This document shows, piece by piece, positions 41,736-53,200 of a DNA stretch of 64,000 nucleotides; positions within the stretch are counted from its first letter, which is position 1, and every line of letters begins with the position of its first letter. Made by a program: the position numbers and the translations under genes. Under the pieces are notes generated by a model, which was given only the letters and a program-made list of their open reading frames with translations, had not been told where the DNA came from and did no database searches. This DNA comes from Peronospora farinosa (taxonomy: Eukaryota; Oomycota; Peronosporomycetes; Peronosporales; Peronosporaceae). The stretch is from assembly GCA_947646735.1 (NCBI GenBank), contig CANTFK010000897.1:1-64000 (forward strand), written 5' to 3'.

Positions 41736-43120
41736 TGTGGAGAAGTGCCAAAGAAATGGAGGCCCTTCGTAGTCATTATTATAACTGGCGTGAAAGATCT
41801 CGGTCACTCTCTCGAATGAGTGACAGGGAGTGAACAGGACCCCGAACTGGTCCAAGGTCCCGAGTTCGAAGAAGGTGCTAGGTTGCCCTACACTACAGCC
41901 CGAAGGTCCAGTGCCGCTAGGGCAGCCTAGGACAACCCCAGGTGACCAATTGACCCCAGGTGACCCAGGTTACCAAGTGGACCAGGTGACCCAAGGTAAT
42001 CGGTGGACTTCAGTTGACCGATGGACTTCAGGTGACCGTTGGACCCCAGGTGACCGGTGGGTCCCAGGTGACCGGTTGCCCCAGGTGAACGGTTGACCCC
42101 CAGGTGACCGGTTGACCCCAGGTGATTGGTTGACCCCAGGTGTCCAAGGTGACCGAAGGTGACCAGGTGGCCCAGGTGGTCCAGGTGGCCCAGGTGACCA
42201 AGTGGCCACACAGGACCCTAGGTGGCCAGGTGATCCAATGTCACACGGTACCTCAGGTGGTCAAGTGACTCAAGTGACTCAAGGTTATAAAAGGTACAAA
42301 ATTTCCCTCAAGTGCAGAGCCGGTACAAGTTCCATGTCCTAAAAGAGACAGCTGTTCTTTCACAAGTTGACACGTGGTACCATCCAGCGCGAAGGGTTAG
42401 GGTTAGACAAGAAAAGCATACAGAGAATAAGATAAATAAACACACTCGAATTTGCATTACGCGTGGCAGCTTTAAGCGCCTCTTCCAAGCTCTTCCGTCA
42501 CCTCACCTATTCCGGGCGGGATACCCTTTAGCCCCCCCCGACGTCAGGTGAGGTGACGGCTCAAGCAACGCAAGCTGAACCTCAGGATAGTTGGCCTGAG
42601 GTGTCAAGACTCAAGTGCGAACTTGTTTCGATCTACCCACCTGTTCCGGGGAAAGGTTTTATTTTGACCCCCGTTGCAGACAGTCGTGTGGTAAGATTCA
42701 AGCTCGAACGAACCCCAGGAAATATTTTGGCCTGTGGGTTCGTACCCATTCAAGACCCGCTACAGGAAGCGGTTTCCCTACGGGGAAGAACACAAAGGGG
42801 TCCAAGGACCAAGAACAGTCAGCCACCAAAGGGGTACATAGTACCAGGTGCATTGCTCTCGACCCAGTCGATTGAGCCCAAGAAACCTCGGGCCCGAGTA
42901 AAGTATATCCACTCGTGTCCCCCAAGTCCCTCCATACAAGACCAAGTCTATAAGTCTTCTGCGTCTAACGAGGAGCAAGACCAGCCATGCCGACGGGTAC
43001 ACAAGGTGAGACCCAGGGTTGACGCGACACGGTATCGGGGTACCCCCTCCGTAAGTTGGCAGTCCGGCGCTGTGTGTGTATGTGGATCTCCTACGTTGTT
43101 TGAGAATCCACTCCAACACA
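41736..43120 (+). repeat. family-A LTR (left arm), fused to pol
   Basis: Starts TGTGGAGAAGTGCC and ends CCAACACA. U3 holds a GGTGACC-type minisatellite (41,930-42,230) that differs from the other family-A LTRs. TATAAAAG lies at 42,286-42,293, GGGTTAGGGTTAG at about 42,393, and the U5 block at 42,991-43,051. No PBS follows; RT-proximal pol sequence starts at once. Confidence 0.85.
42286..42293 (+). promoter_or_regulatory. TATA box in family-A LTR
   Basis: GGTTATAAAAGGTACAAAATT; the same element is present at 58,002-58,009 (minus strand) and 61,403-61,410, within otherwise identical sequence. Transcription should begin about 30 bp downstream. Confidence 0.65.
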
Positions 43121-44091
43121 TATCTAAAGAAGACCTACATGCAGTGATCACTACCAATGAGAAGGAAGCTAAACTGGTAGACTTGTTACAGGCAGATGAC
43201 CAGGTGTGTTCTTTCGAGAGTGGGGAACTTTGGGACGAGGACATAAAACAAGGATGGGCTGTCATATCGGAAGTGGACCCCTCATCCCAAGGTATTGAGT
43301 TGGAAGATGTACAGATTCCTGATCCAGATGAGAACACTCCTGAAGAGGTGGACCGGTTACGACAAATAATATGGAAGAGACGACATCTGCTGATGGGCAA
43401 AGGTAACGCATTGCCCCCGGCCGCCCGAGGAGCGATATGCGATATCGATGTGGGGAACGCAAGGCCGATCGCGCAACGTGTACGGAAGGTGGCCCCTCAA
43501 TTTAGAGAGAAGTTGGCCGAACTGATCAAGGGACTGTTATTGGCAAAGATCATTCAGCCTTCCACCTCGTCATGGGCCAGCCCAATTGTAATTATCGTGA
43601 AGAAGAATGGGGTCGATATTCGATTGTGTATCGACTATCGGTTGGTGAATGATCTCACCCAGCTTATGGTAAACCCAATGCCGTTGATTAACGAATTACT
43701 GGAAGACCTGGACGGAGCTTTGTGTTATTGTCCTCTTGACATGGCGAGTGGTTTTTGGGTCGTCAGTATGACCGAAAGGGCGAGACTAATCTCGGCCTTC
43801 GTCACGCCGCTGGGATTATTTGAATGGATTTGGATGTCTTTTGGGCTTAAGAATGCGCCTCAGATATATCAAAGGTTGTTGGATAATGCGTTATATGGAT
43901 TCTTATGGATTTCGACAGAGACGGCCACAGAGGAAACAGAGGATTTGTTTGCAACAGGGGAACCAGATGCAAAATCGGGTCCCTCAATATTGATTCGACG
44001 TTCATACATTCACGATAAACTTGTTCCTGCCGAATCGTGGAACTTATTATGCCAGAAAGTGGAGCGGCTGCTAGACGTGTGTGACTATTGA
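43121..44091 (+). pseudogene. family-A RT, left arm, in frame with the LTR
   Basis: An open frame runs from 42,553 in the LTR through its U5 into pol, with no gag or protease between. RT motifs: ALPPAARGAICDIDVGNARP, SPIVIIVKKNGVDIRLCIDY, CPLDMASGFWVVSM and SFGLKNAPQIYQR. The catalytic box reads SYIHDKLVPA, so one of the two Asp of YxDD is His and the enzyme is dead. A frameshift ends the frame at DVCDY. The mirror copy is 56,203-57,174. Confidence 0.88.
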
Positions 44092-44765
44092 AAGTGTCGG
44101 TCAGTGCCGTCAAGAGTACGTGTGGGTGTCGGAAGGTCGAGTACCTTGGACATCGAGTGTCCAAGGAGGGACTAGAGGACCACCCAAAGGACCTTCAGTC
44201 TTTGGTCGACCTATCTCTACCGACAACGTTGAAGGCTATGCAATTATATCTTCAAGGCCTTAATTACTACAGAAGATATATTGAAGATTATGCCGTAAAC
44301 GCGTCGATCCTCTATGAACTGAGAGAGGTGGATTTTCACGCGTGGAGGTGCAAATTGAAGGCTAACAACGAAGTGACGGCAAAGGAAGAAGACGAAGAAA
44401 AATGGTCGAAGGTACAAGTAGCGTTTGCCATGCTCAAGAACAAGAATGCAACAGCGCCCATCCTACGACATTTCGACCCGGCTAGAGAGGCAGTTATTAT
44501 TGTCTACGCAAGTGAATGGGCCATCTCGGCGTCGTTGGTGCAGAATTACGACGGCCTGTACATGCCAGTAATGTTCACGAGCCGAACCCTCAAGTCAAAC
44601 GAGTTGAACTATAGCACAGTGCAAAAGGAAGTGCTGGCGTTGTTACGAATATTGGAGACTTATTTCACGATATTGGTCACCCGACCCCTCAAGGTTCTGA
44701 CGAGACATTCTACACTAGCCTGGCTAGTGAAGTCTTCGGGGTTGCAAGGCCGCTTGGGAAATTGA
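44088..44765 (+). pseudogene. family-A RT thumb and degenerate RNase H-1, left arm
   Basis: KVEYLGHRVSKEGLEDHP, LNYYRRYIEDYAVNASIL, then VIIVYASEWAISASLVQ, QKEVLALLRILETY and VLTRHSTLAWLVKSSG. The Asp-to-Tyr and Asp-to-Arg changes match those in G1. It stops at GN before the tail of the domain, which continues in other frames. Confidence 0.85.
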
Positions 44766-44938
44766 TTCCGCTCTCTTGTCCCAGTGGACTTTGGAGATTG
44801 TGAAATGCAAGAAAGGCGAAGACCAGATGCTGGGGGTGTTAACAGCCGGTATTACGCCTCGAGAAATGTAGACTCAATTCTGTCGTCAATTGATCCAAGA
44901 AGCAATCCAGGCAGAAGGTCGACCTACCGACGCCCACA

Positions 44939-45400
44939 GTGGAACCGAGCGAAGAACGATATGTGATGAGTTTCGATGGGTCGGCCCGGGTGAAGCAAGG
45001 GGGAGGCGCCTGCAGCGCTATTGTGTGGAGACTTCCTGTATGGACTATAGTCGAAGCTGCGTCGAGATATCTCGACAAGTCTACAGTGAATGAAGCGGAA
45101 TATGAGGTCATGTTGCTGGGCTTTGACCTGTTGGAGTCAATGGAGCGACGGCGGTTGATTATTTGTGGAGATTCCAATTTGGTTGCAAGATAGATGCGTG
45201 GAGAGATTGAGCGCAAGGCTTCAGGTTTATCCCCGTTACGAGCCAAGCCGTTGAGCAAGCTCCAGACGTGGCCCACCCATGCATTTTTACACGTGAAACG
45301 AGAATGGAATCAGAGCGCGTACCAGTTGGCCAGTGCGGCTTTACATCAGCAGCAAGGGGCCGAATCCATACCGAAAGGAGAGTGGCCAGGTCTAGAAGCA
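44939..45400 (+). pseudogene. family-A second RNase H, left arm
   Basis: MSFDGSARVKQGGGACSAIV, NEAEYEVMLLGFDL, IICGDSNLVAR, then TAG (45,191-45,193) and MRGEIERKASG in the same frame. The fourth acidic position in NQSAYQLAS is Tyr, where G1 has Asp, so this copy is inactive for two reasons. Confidence 0.82.
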
Positions 45401-45859
45401 ATCAATCGGCTGCCAGAGGTGTTGGTCCCTAAAGACCGGAGTCATTCGGTCAAGGTATCCGCGGTGACGAGGTCACGGTTCCCCGTCAGAATATCCGAAG
45501 AAGTCATGCAAGATGATGTGATACAACAACTCCGGATGGACAGGATCCGAGATGCGCAAGAAGAGGAGAGATGGGTACGCGAGTTGAAGGCATATTTGAA
45601 TGGAGACTGGAACGACTTGTCTGTGGAATCGGCCCGAACTTGCAGCAAAATGTCGGGAGACTACGAGATAAGTGAAGAAGGACTGCTAGTGTACTGCCCC
45701 GGCCAGAGAATCGAGGGAGAAGACCGAGACATAACTACCAGATTGGTGATACCCGAGAGTCTTCAGGCCGACGTCCTTCATCACTATCATACGAATTTGG
45801 AAGGCGGCCATCAGGGATTCGGGCGTACCTATCATCGGATTCGACGATATTGTCATTGA
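45401..45859 (+). pseudogene. family-A integrase zinc domain, left arm
   Basis: DVLHHYHTNLEGGHQGFGRTY is the His half of the HHCC finger; CMDCETGKGRP follows after the TGA at 45,857-45,859. Upstream linker QLRMDRIRDAQEEERWVREL matches G1. Confidence 0.82.
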
Positions 45860-47093
45860 AGGAGTCTATTTCGGAGCGTCCAGAAATATGTGGTTCAGTG
45901 CATGGATTGTGAGACTGGGAAAGGGAGGCCCACTCTACAAGGGAAGTCTCCGGGGAATGTTGAAGCGACGTACCGTTTCCAAATCATCGCGATGGATCTT
46001 TCCTCAAGTCGTATAAAGTAAATGCGGACCTACTGATCTGGGTCGACCTGTTCACGGGTTATGTGATGGCTATGGCTAGTGCGTCGCGGACAGCCCAGAC
46101 AGTAGCTGAGGGATATGAAGAATGTGTTTTCCGCTGTTTTGGCGCTAGTGAGACGATACGTCACGATCGGGAGCCGGGATTTATGTCGGACTTCTTCCGA
46201 GCGTTCAGTCGTATGATGGGTCAACGTCAGAGAGCGGCATGGTGTACCGACCTCAAGCGAACGGCAATGCGGATAGAATGGTCCAGACTCTAACGAGATC
46301 GCTCAGGATGTACGTAGACGACGTGGGAAAGCGAGACTGGGATGAATACGCGGAACGTTTAACGTTCGCGTTAAAAACGGCTCAAGACAGAGTGAGGGAG
46401 GAAACACCGTTCTATCTGGTCCATGGATGGGATGCTAAAACCACTCTTGAGACCATGTTACCGGTGGTAAACACTCGACGTCTAGAATCAGGACCTCGGA
46501 GATGGAGATATCGGATTCAAAGTCACTATCAGCGAGCGAGAGACCAAGCCAACGAGAACCTACGAGCGGCTAGTCAGGCTCGATTGCAAGCGCATAATGA
46601 AGGGATAGTCGGCCACGAAATTCAGCCAGGGTCCCGGGTATGGCTATACTTAGACCAGGTGAAAGAAGGGTATGCCAAGAAATTGGCCCACCTCTGGCAC
46701 GGACCGTTCCGAGTTCGGGAACTAGTCGGAGATCATGCAGTACGTTTGGAACTACGAGGCAAGGAATATAGACTATTCCCAATCGTGCACATCTTCCAGC
46801 TCAAGCCCTTCAGAGAGTTCCTCGATCGACCTAGCAACAAGCTGAAAGTGGATTTAGCAGATCGAGTTGACTTCGACGAATGTCTGCTACCAGAAGACAG
46901 CTGGTTGCGAGAAGTGGAGGAAGGCGAGTATGAAGTCGAAGAAATATTAGAGAGCCGTACAGGTAAGAAAACTCGGTATGGACGACAACAACGAGAATTC
47001 CTCGTGCAATGGAAGGGGCACCCTGACCCCTCGTGTGTGGACGAAGTGGATCTAAAATTGCGGAGCCCCACTCCGATACTTCGAGCGCAATAA
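45860..47093 (+). pseudogene. family-A integrase core, C-terminus and chromodomain, left arm
   Basis: QIIAMDLSSS keeps the first Asp; RHDREPGFMSDFFRAFSR, YRPQANGNADRMVQTL and GSRVWLYLDQVKEGYAKKL follow, with the canonical Glu position in the middle one read as Asp. The long last frame (46,239-47,093) ends in a chromodomain: EYEVEEILESRTGKKTRYG, FLVQWKGHPDPSCVDEVDL. Compared with G1, the aromatic WKGY is WKGH and the Trp after it is Cys, so histone binding may be weakened. Frameshifts lie near 46,015 and 46,240. Confidence 0.86.
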
Positions 47094-47162
47094 GACAAGT
47101 CATAACCGCTTCGAAGTGATGAAAAGTAATGAAAACTAGCGGATTGTACCAAGATCCCTGGA

Positions 47163-47310
47163 AGGTAGACCATGGTCTACCATTATGAGATTTGGGTCCC
47201 TCATTGGTAGAATGGGTCCTTCATTGGTAGACCTGATCTCTCGTTGGTAGACCGGGTCCCTCAGTGGTAGGCTCGGTCCCTAATTGGTAGACCTGGGTCT
47301 CCTATGGGAG
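47163..47310. repeat. 18-bp palindrome and 20-bp tandem repeat between convergent genes
   Basis: GGTAGACCATGGTCTACC (47,164-47,181) is a perfect palindrome. It is followed by five or six 20-bp units near TCATTGGTAGAATGGGTCCT starting at 47,201. The mirror copy is at about 52,985-53,132. Its place between pol and the antisense gene suggests a two-way transcript end. Confidence 0.8.
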
Positions 47311-47477
47311 GAGCTCGACCTTTCACGAGTCCGATGTATAGAAGAATGAAGAACGAAGAAGGAAGACTGAAAAGATCACCTGGAAACAGAGGAAGTATGG
47401 CAGAGGAGATGGAAGATAGACAGACGCACAAAAAATAGGGTCGAAGAGAACGAATGTTCGTGTTCAAAGGGAGACCT

Positions 47478-49260
47478 AAGAGAGCGGACCAAACTTACCC
47501 TTGAGGCGCGGGACTAAAGTTCCAGGATGAGGCACGGAAGACAACCGATATTGGGTAAGCCACGGCCACGCGGAATCCAATACCTGAAGGGCCTCTAGCA
47601 GGTCGACTGTATCTGACCCCTCCTCACGACCAGGGTACCAGTAAACTACACGGCGGGTTCAAGGAAGATGTCCGAAGAAGGGGTCCAGGAAAATGTTGAG
47701 ATCGCATCGGCCCTTACTCATTTCAACGAAGATAAAGTCAGTCACCTCCCGCCACGTTCGAGTAGCCCTACTCCGACGCTTCTTCCGCGCGTTATAATAT
47801 GACGCAAGGAAGGAGTTCGCTCGCGCTTGGTCCTTGAAGATCGATTTTGAAAATTAAAAAAGAGAGCTTTCGCAGCAGTACAGGCAGTGGGTCGCCTCCC
47901 AGAGCGCTTGGCTATGCTCTTCGTCAAACCGTGTGTAAACCGCCGCTAACTGGGCAAACCAGACAACAGGTCGGAAGGAAACGGGTGGAATCGGAACACG
48001 GCCTGCTACCAAGGGGGCACCAACGACTTCTTCCATTTGGGAGGGCGGTCGAGGTTTCCGTCCGGAGGACCGAACCAACCCCAAGGTAGATCCAACTGAT
48101 CGACCAAGTCTTTTGGAGAAATTGTTACAATGCACCAAGAATTGACAAGGTCGACCGGCCAAGGCGCCACCTACGCGGCAGAGAAGGTCTTCAGCTGCAT
48201 GTACCCAGGGATGATGACATCCTTGGGGATCGAACAAGAGTCGGTCGAAAGGGTGAATTGTTGTCCGCAACCGTGGACGCGTCCTTTTCCTTCCCTGCGG
48301 ACGACTCAGTCTCCGAGTCAGACGTCCGAACATCGCTCGTTTCAGCGAGAGGCCGGAAGCCGAGGTGGTCCTTTGGGAGGGAGTAGACGTCGGCGGAAGA
48401 CTTGAAGAACTTGTACTAGTGGGGCGTCAACCGGAGGAACGAGACTTGGCCAGGGCCGCCCGAAGCGTCTCGCTGTCGTCGCTGAGGTCGTCTTTCGAAG
48501 GCTCCAGCATGACAGGAGAGCGGCTGCCAGAGACTCCCGACAGCGGTATCGCGGATGTGTCAGGTCTCGGAGACTTGGAAAATTTGGCAGGCACGCGGGG
48601 TGGCTGCCTCCTGGACCGTTTACCGAGAGCTTTCGCCGGCCTCGAAGGGGGACATACGGCCGGGGTCGACGATGAAGGAGCTGGTCCCGGAGGTGGCCCA
48701 TCGGTGGTCGAGCTCTGCTGCAAGAAGAGAGTAACGGCTCCGAATGTTGTCGATCTTCCATCACAGGCGATCCACCAGTGCCGTCTCACGATGAAGGGCT
48801 TCGCGGAGTTGAACCACCAGCCGAGAGTTGTCGCGTAACGTCTCTTCCAGGCGCTCACACCGGGCGGCCAATAAGGTGGCCGAAGGGGGAACGACACTTA
48901 GCCGACCCTCGCAGTCCTCTATGCGGCGAGATTGCGCTTCCACGATAGCTTGAAGTTCTTGCAGAGCTACACGTACGTCGACTGGTGCGGAAGACGGATT
49001 GTCGGCCATGGAGACCGACGTGGCAGAAGTATCAGCCTTCTTGGCAGGAAGCAAAGCGGTGAAGATAGGAGGGCTATCAACGGCGAAAGGTTTTCGGCGA
49101 AACTCAAAGGTGAGGAGACTGGCCCGGGAAGATCGACCAAGGACTCCTCTTCAAATGGATGGTCAACCTAAGGCGCGGGGACGATAGAGGTCGGCTCTTC
49201 AGACGGTTGGTCGGCAGAAGGTAGGTCAGCAGACGGTGGGCCAAAACCAGGGGAAGACAT
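47478..49260 (-). pseudogene. antisense accessory gene of family A, left arm
   Basis: Mirror copy of 51,036-52,818; see there for domains. Indels relative to the right arm (for example CTACCAAGGGGGCACC at 48,005 against a sequence two bases shorter) alter the reading frame locally. All pieces lie on the minus strand, converging on pol. Confidence 0.7.
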
Positions 49261-49574
49261 GGCTGAAACGACACAAGTTAGAGATGGACGACCAACAAAG
49301 GGCACAGTGAAGGACTCACGTGACGGAGGAAGTGAAGACACGCGCGTGCTCGAACCTCTGTACGGCTGATCAAGTGCAGGGGGCGGCTGTGTTGAAGTAC
49401 TGTTTTTGCGATATGGGGACCCCAGAATCCAGGTGGATTCGGAGTATAGACCGTAGGTCAGGGAAAAGAGACCAGAGAGACAGGGGCCTCGAGGGGGAGC
49501 GACCGTTGGAGGAGAACAATCTGCAGAAACTACAAAAGAAAAACCAGTATCAGGGTACTGGTTAAACGGTACCG

Positions 49575-50326
49575 AAGGGAGTGGACCATGGTCCTTCATT
49601 GGCCGACCTGGATCCCTCGTCAGTCGACCTCGGCCCCTCGGGGTTCAGCCACTCCTGACCAGTTGACACAAGGATCTGACCAGTCGACGCAATGAATCAG
49701 AGCTTCAGGCAAAGATAGAGTAAAGGAGTTAAAAGATAGGACTATATTAAATAATACTCAGTTTGCGATCTACGTGGCACGACTCCGTCGCCCAAGAAGA
49801 ACTTGCTCTAAGTTACTCACTGTTCCGGTAAGTAATATATTTTGGCCCCCCTGTCGAAGACAGTTGTGTAGCGAAGTTTAAGTGCGAATAGAGCTCCAGG
49901 ACATATTTGGCCTGTGAGCTCGTTCGAGTAGCAACACCCCCAAGACCCGCTACCGGAAGCGGCCTCCCTTACCTCACGGTCCGGGAGGAAAGTAAAGGGC
50001 AGGCTGTTGATAAGAAGGAAAAGGCTAGGGATAAGCTCCCCGAAGAAGTTGGCTCTAAGTCCACACTCGACAAGGTCGATCGAGTGGCCACCTACCGGCC
50101 CACCTAGTGAAGCATATCCACTCGAGGCCCCCAGGTCTACCTCCCTCAAGGCAGACGTCTACATCCTCACCAAGTCTTCCGAAGCGTGCAACCCGCCAGC
50201 CGATGGGTACACAAGGTGAGAAGAAGGTCCATACGCGGCATCGGGGTACCCCCTCCGGCAGTCTGCAGTCCGGCACAGTGAGTGGTTTGGGATCTCACCA
50301 TATAATTTTGAGAACCCACTCAACCA
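49575..50326 (+). repeat. 3' LTR-like region of the left element, divergent from LTR A
   Basis: GTTCCGGTAAGTAATATATT, GGCCTGTGAGCTCGTTCGAG and CAAGACCCGCTACCGGAAGC line up with LTR A 42,640-42,770 with many differences. The U5 block is present (CGATGGGTACACAAGGTGAG at 50,201, GGGGTACCCCCTCCGG at 50,243) and the end reads CAACCACA near 50,326. The left boundary is approximate. The mismatch with LTR A means the two are not a normal LTR pair. Confidence 0.6.
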
Positions 50327-50332
50327 CAGAAG
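49963..50332. other. 370-bp spacer of the inverted duplication
   Basis: Unique sequence consisting of the R/U5 part of the left element's 3' LTR. The right arm begins inside the same LTR at CCGCTTCAGGTAGCGGG (50,333), so the right copy lacks this U5. Confidence 0.85.
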
Positions 50333-50696
50333 ACCGCTTCAGGTAGCGGGTCTTGGGGGTGTTGCTACTCGAACGAGCTCACAGGCCAAATATGTCCTGG
50401 AGCTCTATTCGCACTTAAACTTCGCTACACAACTGTCTTCGACAGGGGGGCCAAAATATATTACTTACCGGAACAGTGAGTAACTTAGAGCAAGTTCTTC
50501 TTGGGCGACGGAGTCGTGCCACGTAGATCGCAAACTGAGTAGTATTTAATATAGTCCTATCTTTTAACTCCTTTACTCTATCTTTGCCTGAAGCTCTGAT
50601 TCATTGCGTCGACTGGTCAGATCCTTGTGTCAACTGGTCAGGAGTGGCTGAACCCCGAGGGGCCGAGGTCGACTGACGAGGGATCCAGGTCGGCCA

Positions 50697-52818
50697 ATGA
50701 AGGACCATGGTCCACTCCCTTCGGTACCGTTTAACCAGTACCCTGATACTGGTTTTTCTTTTGTAGTTTCTGCAGATTGTTCTCCTCCAACGGTCGCTCC
50801 CCCTCGAGGCCCCTGTCTCTCTGGTCTCTTTTCCCTGACCTACGGTCTATACTCCGAATCCACCTGGATTCTGGGGTCCCCATATCGCAAAAACAGTACT
50901 TCAACACAGCCGCCCCCTGCACTTGATCAGCCGTACAGAGGTTCGAGCACGCGCGTGTCTTCACTTCCTCCGTCACGTGAGTCCTTCACTGTGCCCTTTG
51001 TTGGTCGTCCATCTCTAACTTGTGTCGTTTCAGCCATGTCTTCCCCTGGTTTTGGCCCACCGTCTGCTGACCTACCTTCTGCCGACCAACCGTCTGAAGA
51101 GCCGACCTCTATCGTCCCCGCGCCTTAGGTTGACCATCCATTTGAAGAGGAGTCCTTGGTCGATCTTCCCGGGCCAGTCTCCTCACCTTTGAGTTTCGCC
51201 GAAAACCTTTCGCCGTTGATAGCCCTCCTATCTTCACCGCTTTGCTTCCTGCCAAGAAGGCTGATACTTCTGCCACGTCGGTCTCCATGGCCGACAATCC
51301 GTCTTCCGCACCAGTCGACGTACGTGTAGCTCTGCAAGAACTTCAAGCTATCGTGGAAGCGCAATCTCGCCGCATAGAGGACTGCGAGGGTCGGCTAAGT
51401 GTCGTTCCCCCTTCGGCCACCTTATTGGCCGCCCGGTGTGAGCGCCTGGAAGAGACGTTACGCGACAACTCTCGGCTGGTGGTTCAACTCCGCGAAGCCC
51501 TTCATCGTGAGACGGCACTGGTGGATCGCCTGTGATGGAAGATCGACAACATTCGGAGCCGTTACTCTCTTCTTGCAGCAGAGCTCGACCACCGATGGGC
51601 CACCTCCGGGACCAGCTCCTTCATCGTCGACCCCGGCCGTATGTCCCCCTTCGAGGCCGGCGAAAGCTCTCGGTAAACGGTCCAGGAGGCAGCCACCCCG
51701 CGTGCCTGCCAAATTTTCCAAGTCTCCGAGACCTGACACATCCGCGATACCGCTGTCGGGAGTCTCTAGCAGCCGCTCTCCTGTCATGCTGGAGCCTTCG
51801 AAAGACGACCTCAGCGACGACAGCGAGACGCTTCGGGCGGCCCTGGCCAAGTCTCGTTCCTCCGGTTGACGCCCCACTAGTACAAGTTCTTCAAGTCTTC
51901 CGCCGACGTCTACTCCCTCCCAAAGGACCACCTCGGCTTCCGGCCTCTCGCTGAAACGAGCGATGTTCGGACGTCTGACTCGGAGACTGAGTCGTCCGCA
52001 GGGAAGGAAAAGGACGCGTCCACGGTTGCGGACAACAATTCACCCTTTCGACCGACTCTTGTTCGATCCCCAAGGATGTCATCATCCCTGGGTACATGCA
52101 GCTGAAGACCTTCTCTGCCGCGTAGGTGGCGCCTTGGCCGGTCGACCTTGTCAATTCTTGGTGCATTGTAACAATTTCTCCAAAAGACTTGGTCGATCAG
52201 TTGGATCTACCTTGGGGTTGGTTCGGTCCTCCGGACGGAAACCTCGACCGCCCTCCCAAATGGAAGAAGTCGTTGGTACCCCAAGTAGCAGGCCGTGTTC
52301 CGATTCCACCCGTTTCCTTCCGACCTGTTGTCTGGTTTGCCCAGTTAGCGGCGGTTTACACACGGTTTGACGAAGAGCATAGCCAAGCGCTCTGGGAGGC
52401 GACCCACTGCCTGTACTGCTGCGAAAGCTCTCTTTTTTAATTTTCAAAATCGATCTTCAAGGACCAAGCGCGAGCGAACTCCTTCCTTGCGTCATATTAT
52501 AACGCGCGGAAGAAGCGTCGGAGTAGGGCTACTCGAACGTGGCGGGAGGTGACTGACTTTATCTTCGTTGAAATGAGTAAGGGCCGATGCGATCTCAACA
52601 TTTTCCTGGACCCCTTCTTCGGACATCTTCCTTCAACCCGCCGTGTAGTTTACTGGTACCCTGGTCGTGAGGAGGGGTCAGATACAGTCGACCTGCTAGA
52701 GGCCCTTCAGGTATTGGATTCCGCGTGGCCGTGGCTTACCCAATATCGGTTGTCTTCCGTGCCTCATCCTGGAACTTTAGTCCCGCGCCTCAAGGGTAAG
52801 TTTGGTCCGCTCTCTTAG
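50697..52818 (+). pseudogene. antisense accessory gene of family A, right arm, with probable intron
   Basis: Pol of this arm is on the minus strand, so this gene opposes it. A frame opens with ATG at 50,697. Inside it, GTGAGTCCTTCAC (from 50,977) to CTAACTTGTGTCGTTTCAG (to 51,033) has donor, branch-like CTAAC and acceptor of a 57-nt intron, right before ATG 51,036 (MSSPGFGPPSADLP). After a frame change, 51,242-51,535 is a coiled coil (ALQELQAIVEAQSRRIEDCE). Then in other frames come KALGKRSRRQPPRVPAKFSK and SKDDLSDDSETLRAALAK, IPKDVIIPGYMQLK, PVSFRPVVWFAQLAAVYTRF, HSQALWEATH, and 52,549-52,818 with CDLNIFLDPFFGHLP and VYWYPGREEG. Order and motifs parallel the G1 antisense gene throughout. Function unknown; nuclear localisation is suggested by the basic patches. 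Confidence 0.75.
50977..51033 (+). other. probable intron in the antisense gene
   Basis: 57 nt, GTGAGT donor, CTAAC 13-18 nt before the TTTCAG acceptor. Length is a multiple of three without a stop, so retention would also be readable. Confidence 0.55.
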
Positions 52819-53200
52819 GTCTCCCTTTGAACACGAACATTCGTTCTCTTCGACCCTATTTTTTGTGCGTCTGTCTATCTTCCATCTCCTCTGCCATACT
52901 TCCTCTGTTTCCAGGTGATCTTTTCAGTCTTCCTTCTTCGTTCTTCATTCTTCTATACATCGGACTCGTGAAAGGTCGAGCTCCTCCCATAGGAGACCCA
53001 GGTCTACCAATTAGGGACCGAGCCTACCACTGAGGGACCCGGTCTACCAACGAGAGATCAGGTCTACCAATGAAGGACCCATTCTACCAATGAGGGACCC
53101 AAATCTCATAATGGTAGACCATGGTCTACCTTCCAGGGATCTTGGTACAATCCGCTAGTTTTCATTACTTTTCATCACTTCGAAGCGGTTATGACTTGTC

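Larger units (their letters stand above)
42235..49962 (+). repeat. left arm of a 7.7-kb inverted duplication
   Basis: From CCAATGTCAC at 42,235 to CTACCGGAAGCGG at 49,962 the sequence is the reverse complement of 50,333-58,060. Mirrored coordinates add to 100,294-100,296 along the whole arm, so net length differences are only 1-2 bases, with scattered substitutions. Confidence 0.95.

Noticed and set aside
42778..43400. Minus-strand frames of 113-150 codons opposite family-A RT
   Set aside because: Shadows of RT and LTR sequence, with no conservation in G1; unlike the 3' antisense gene, motifs do not recur.
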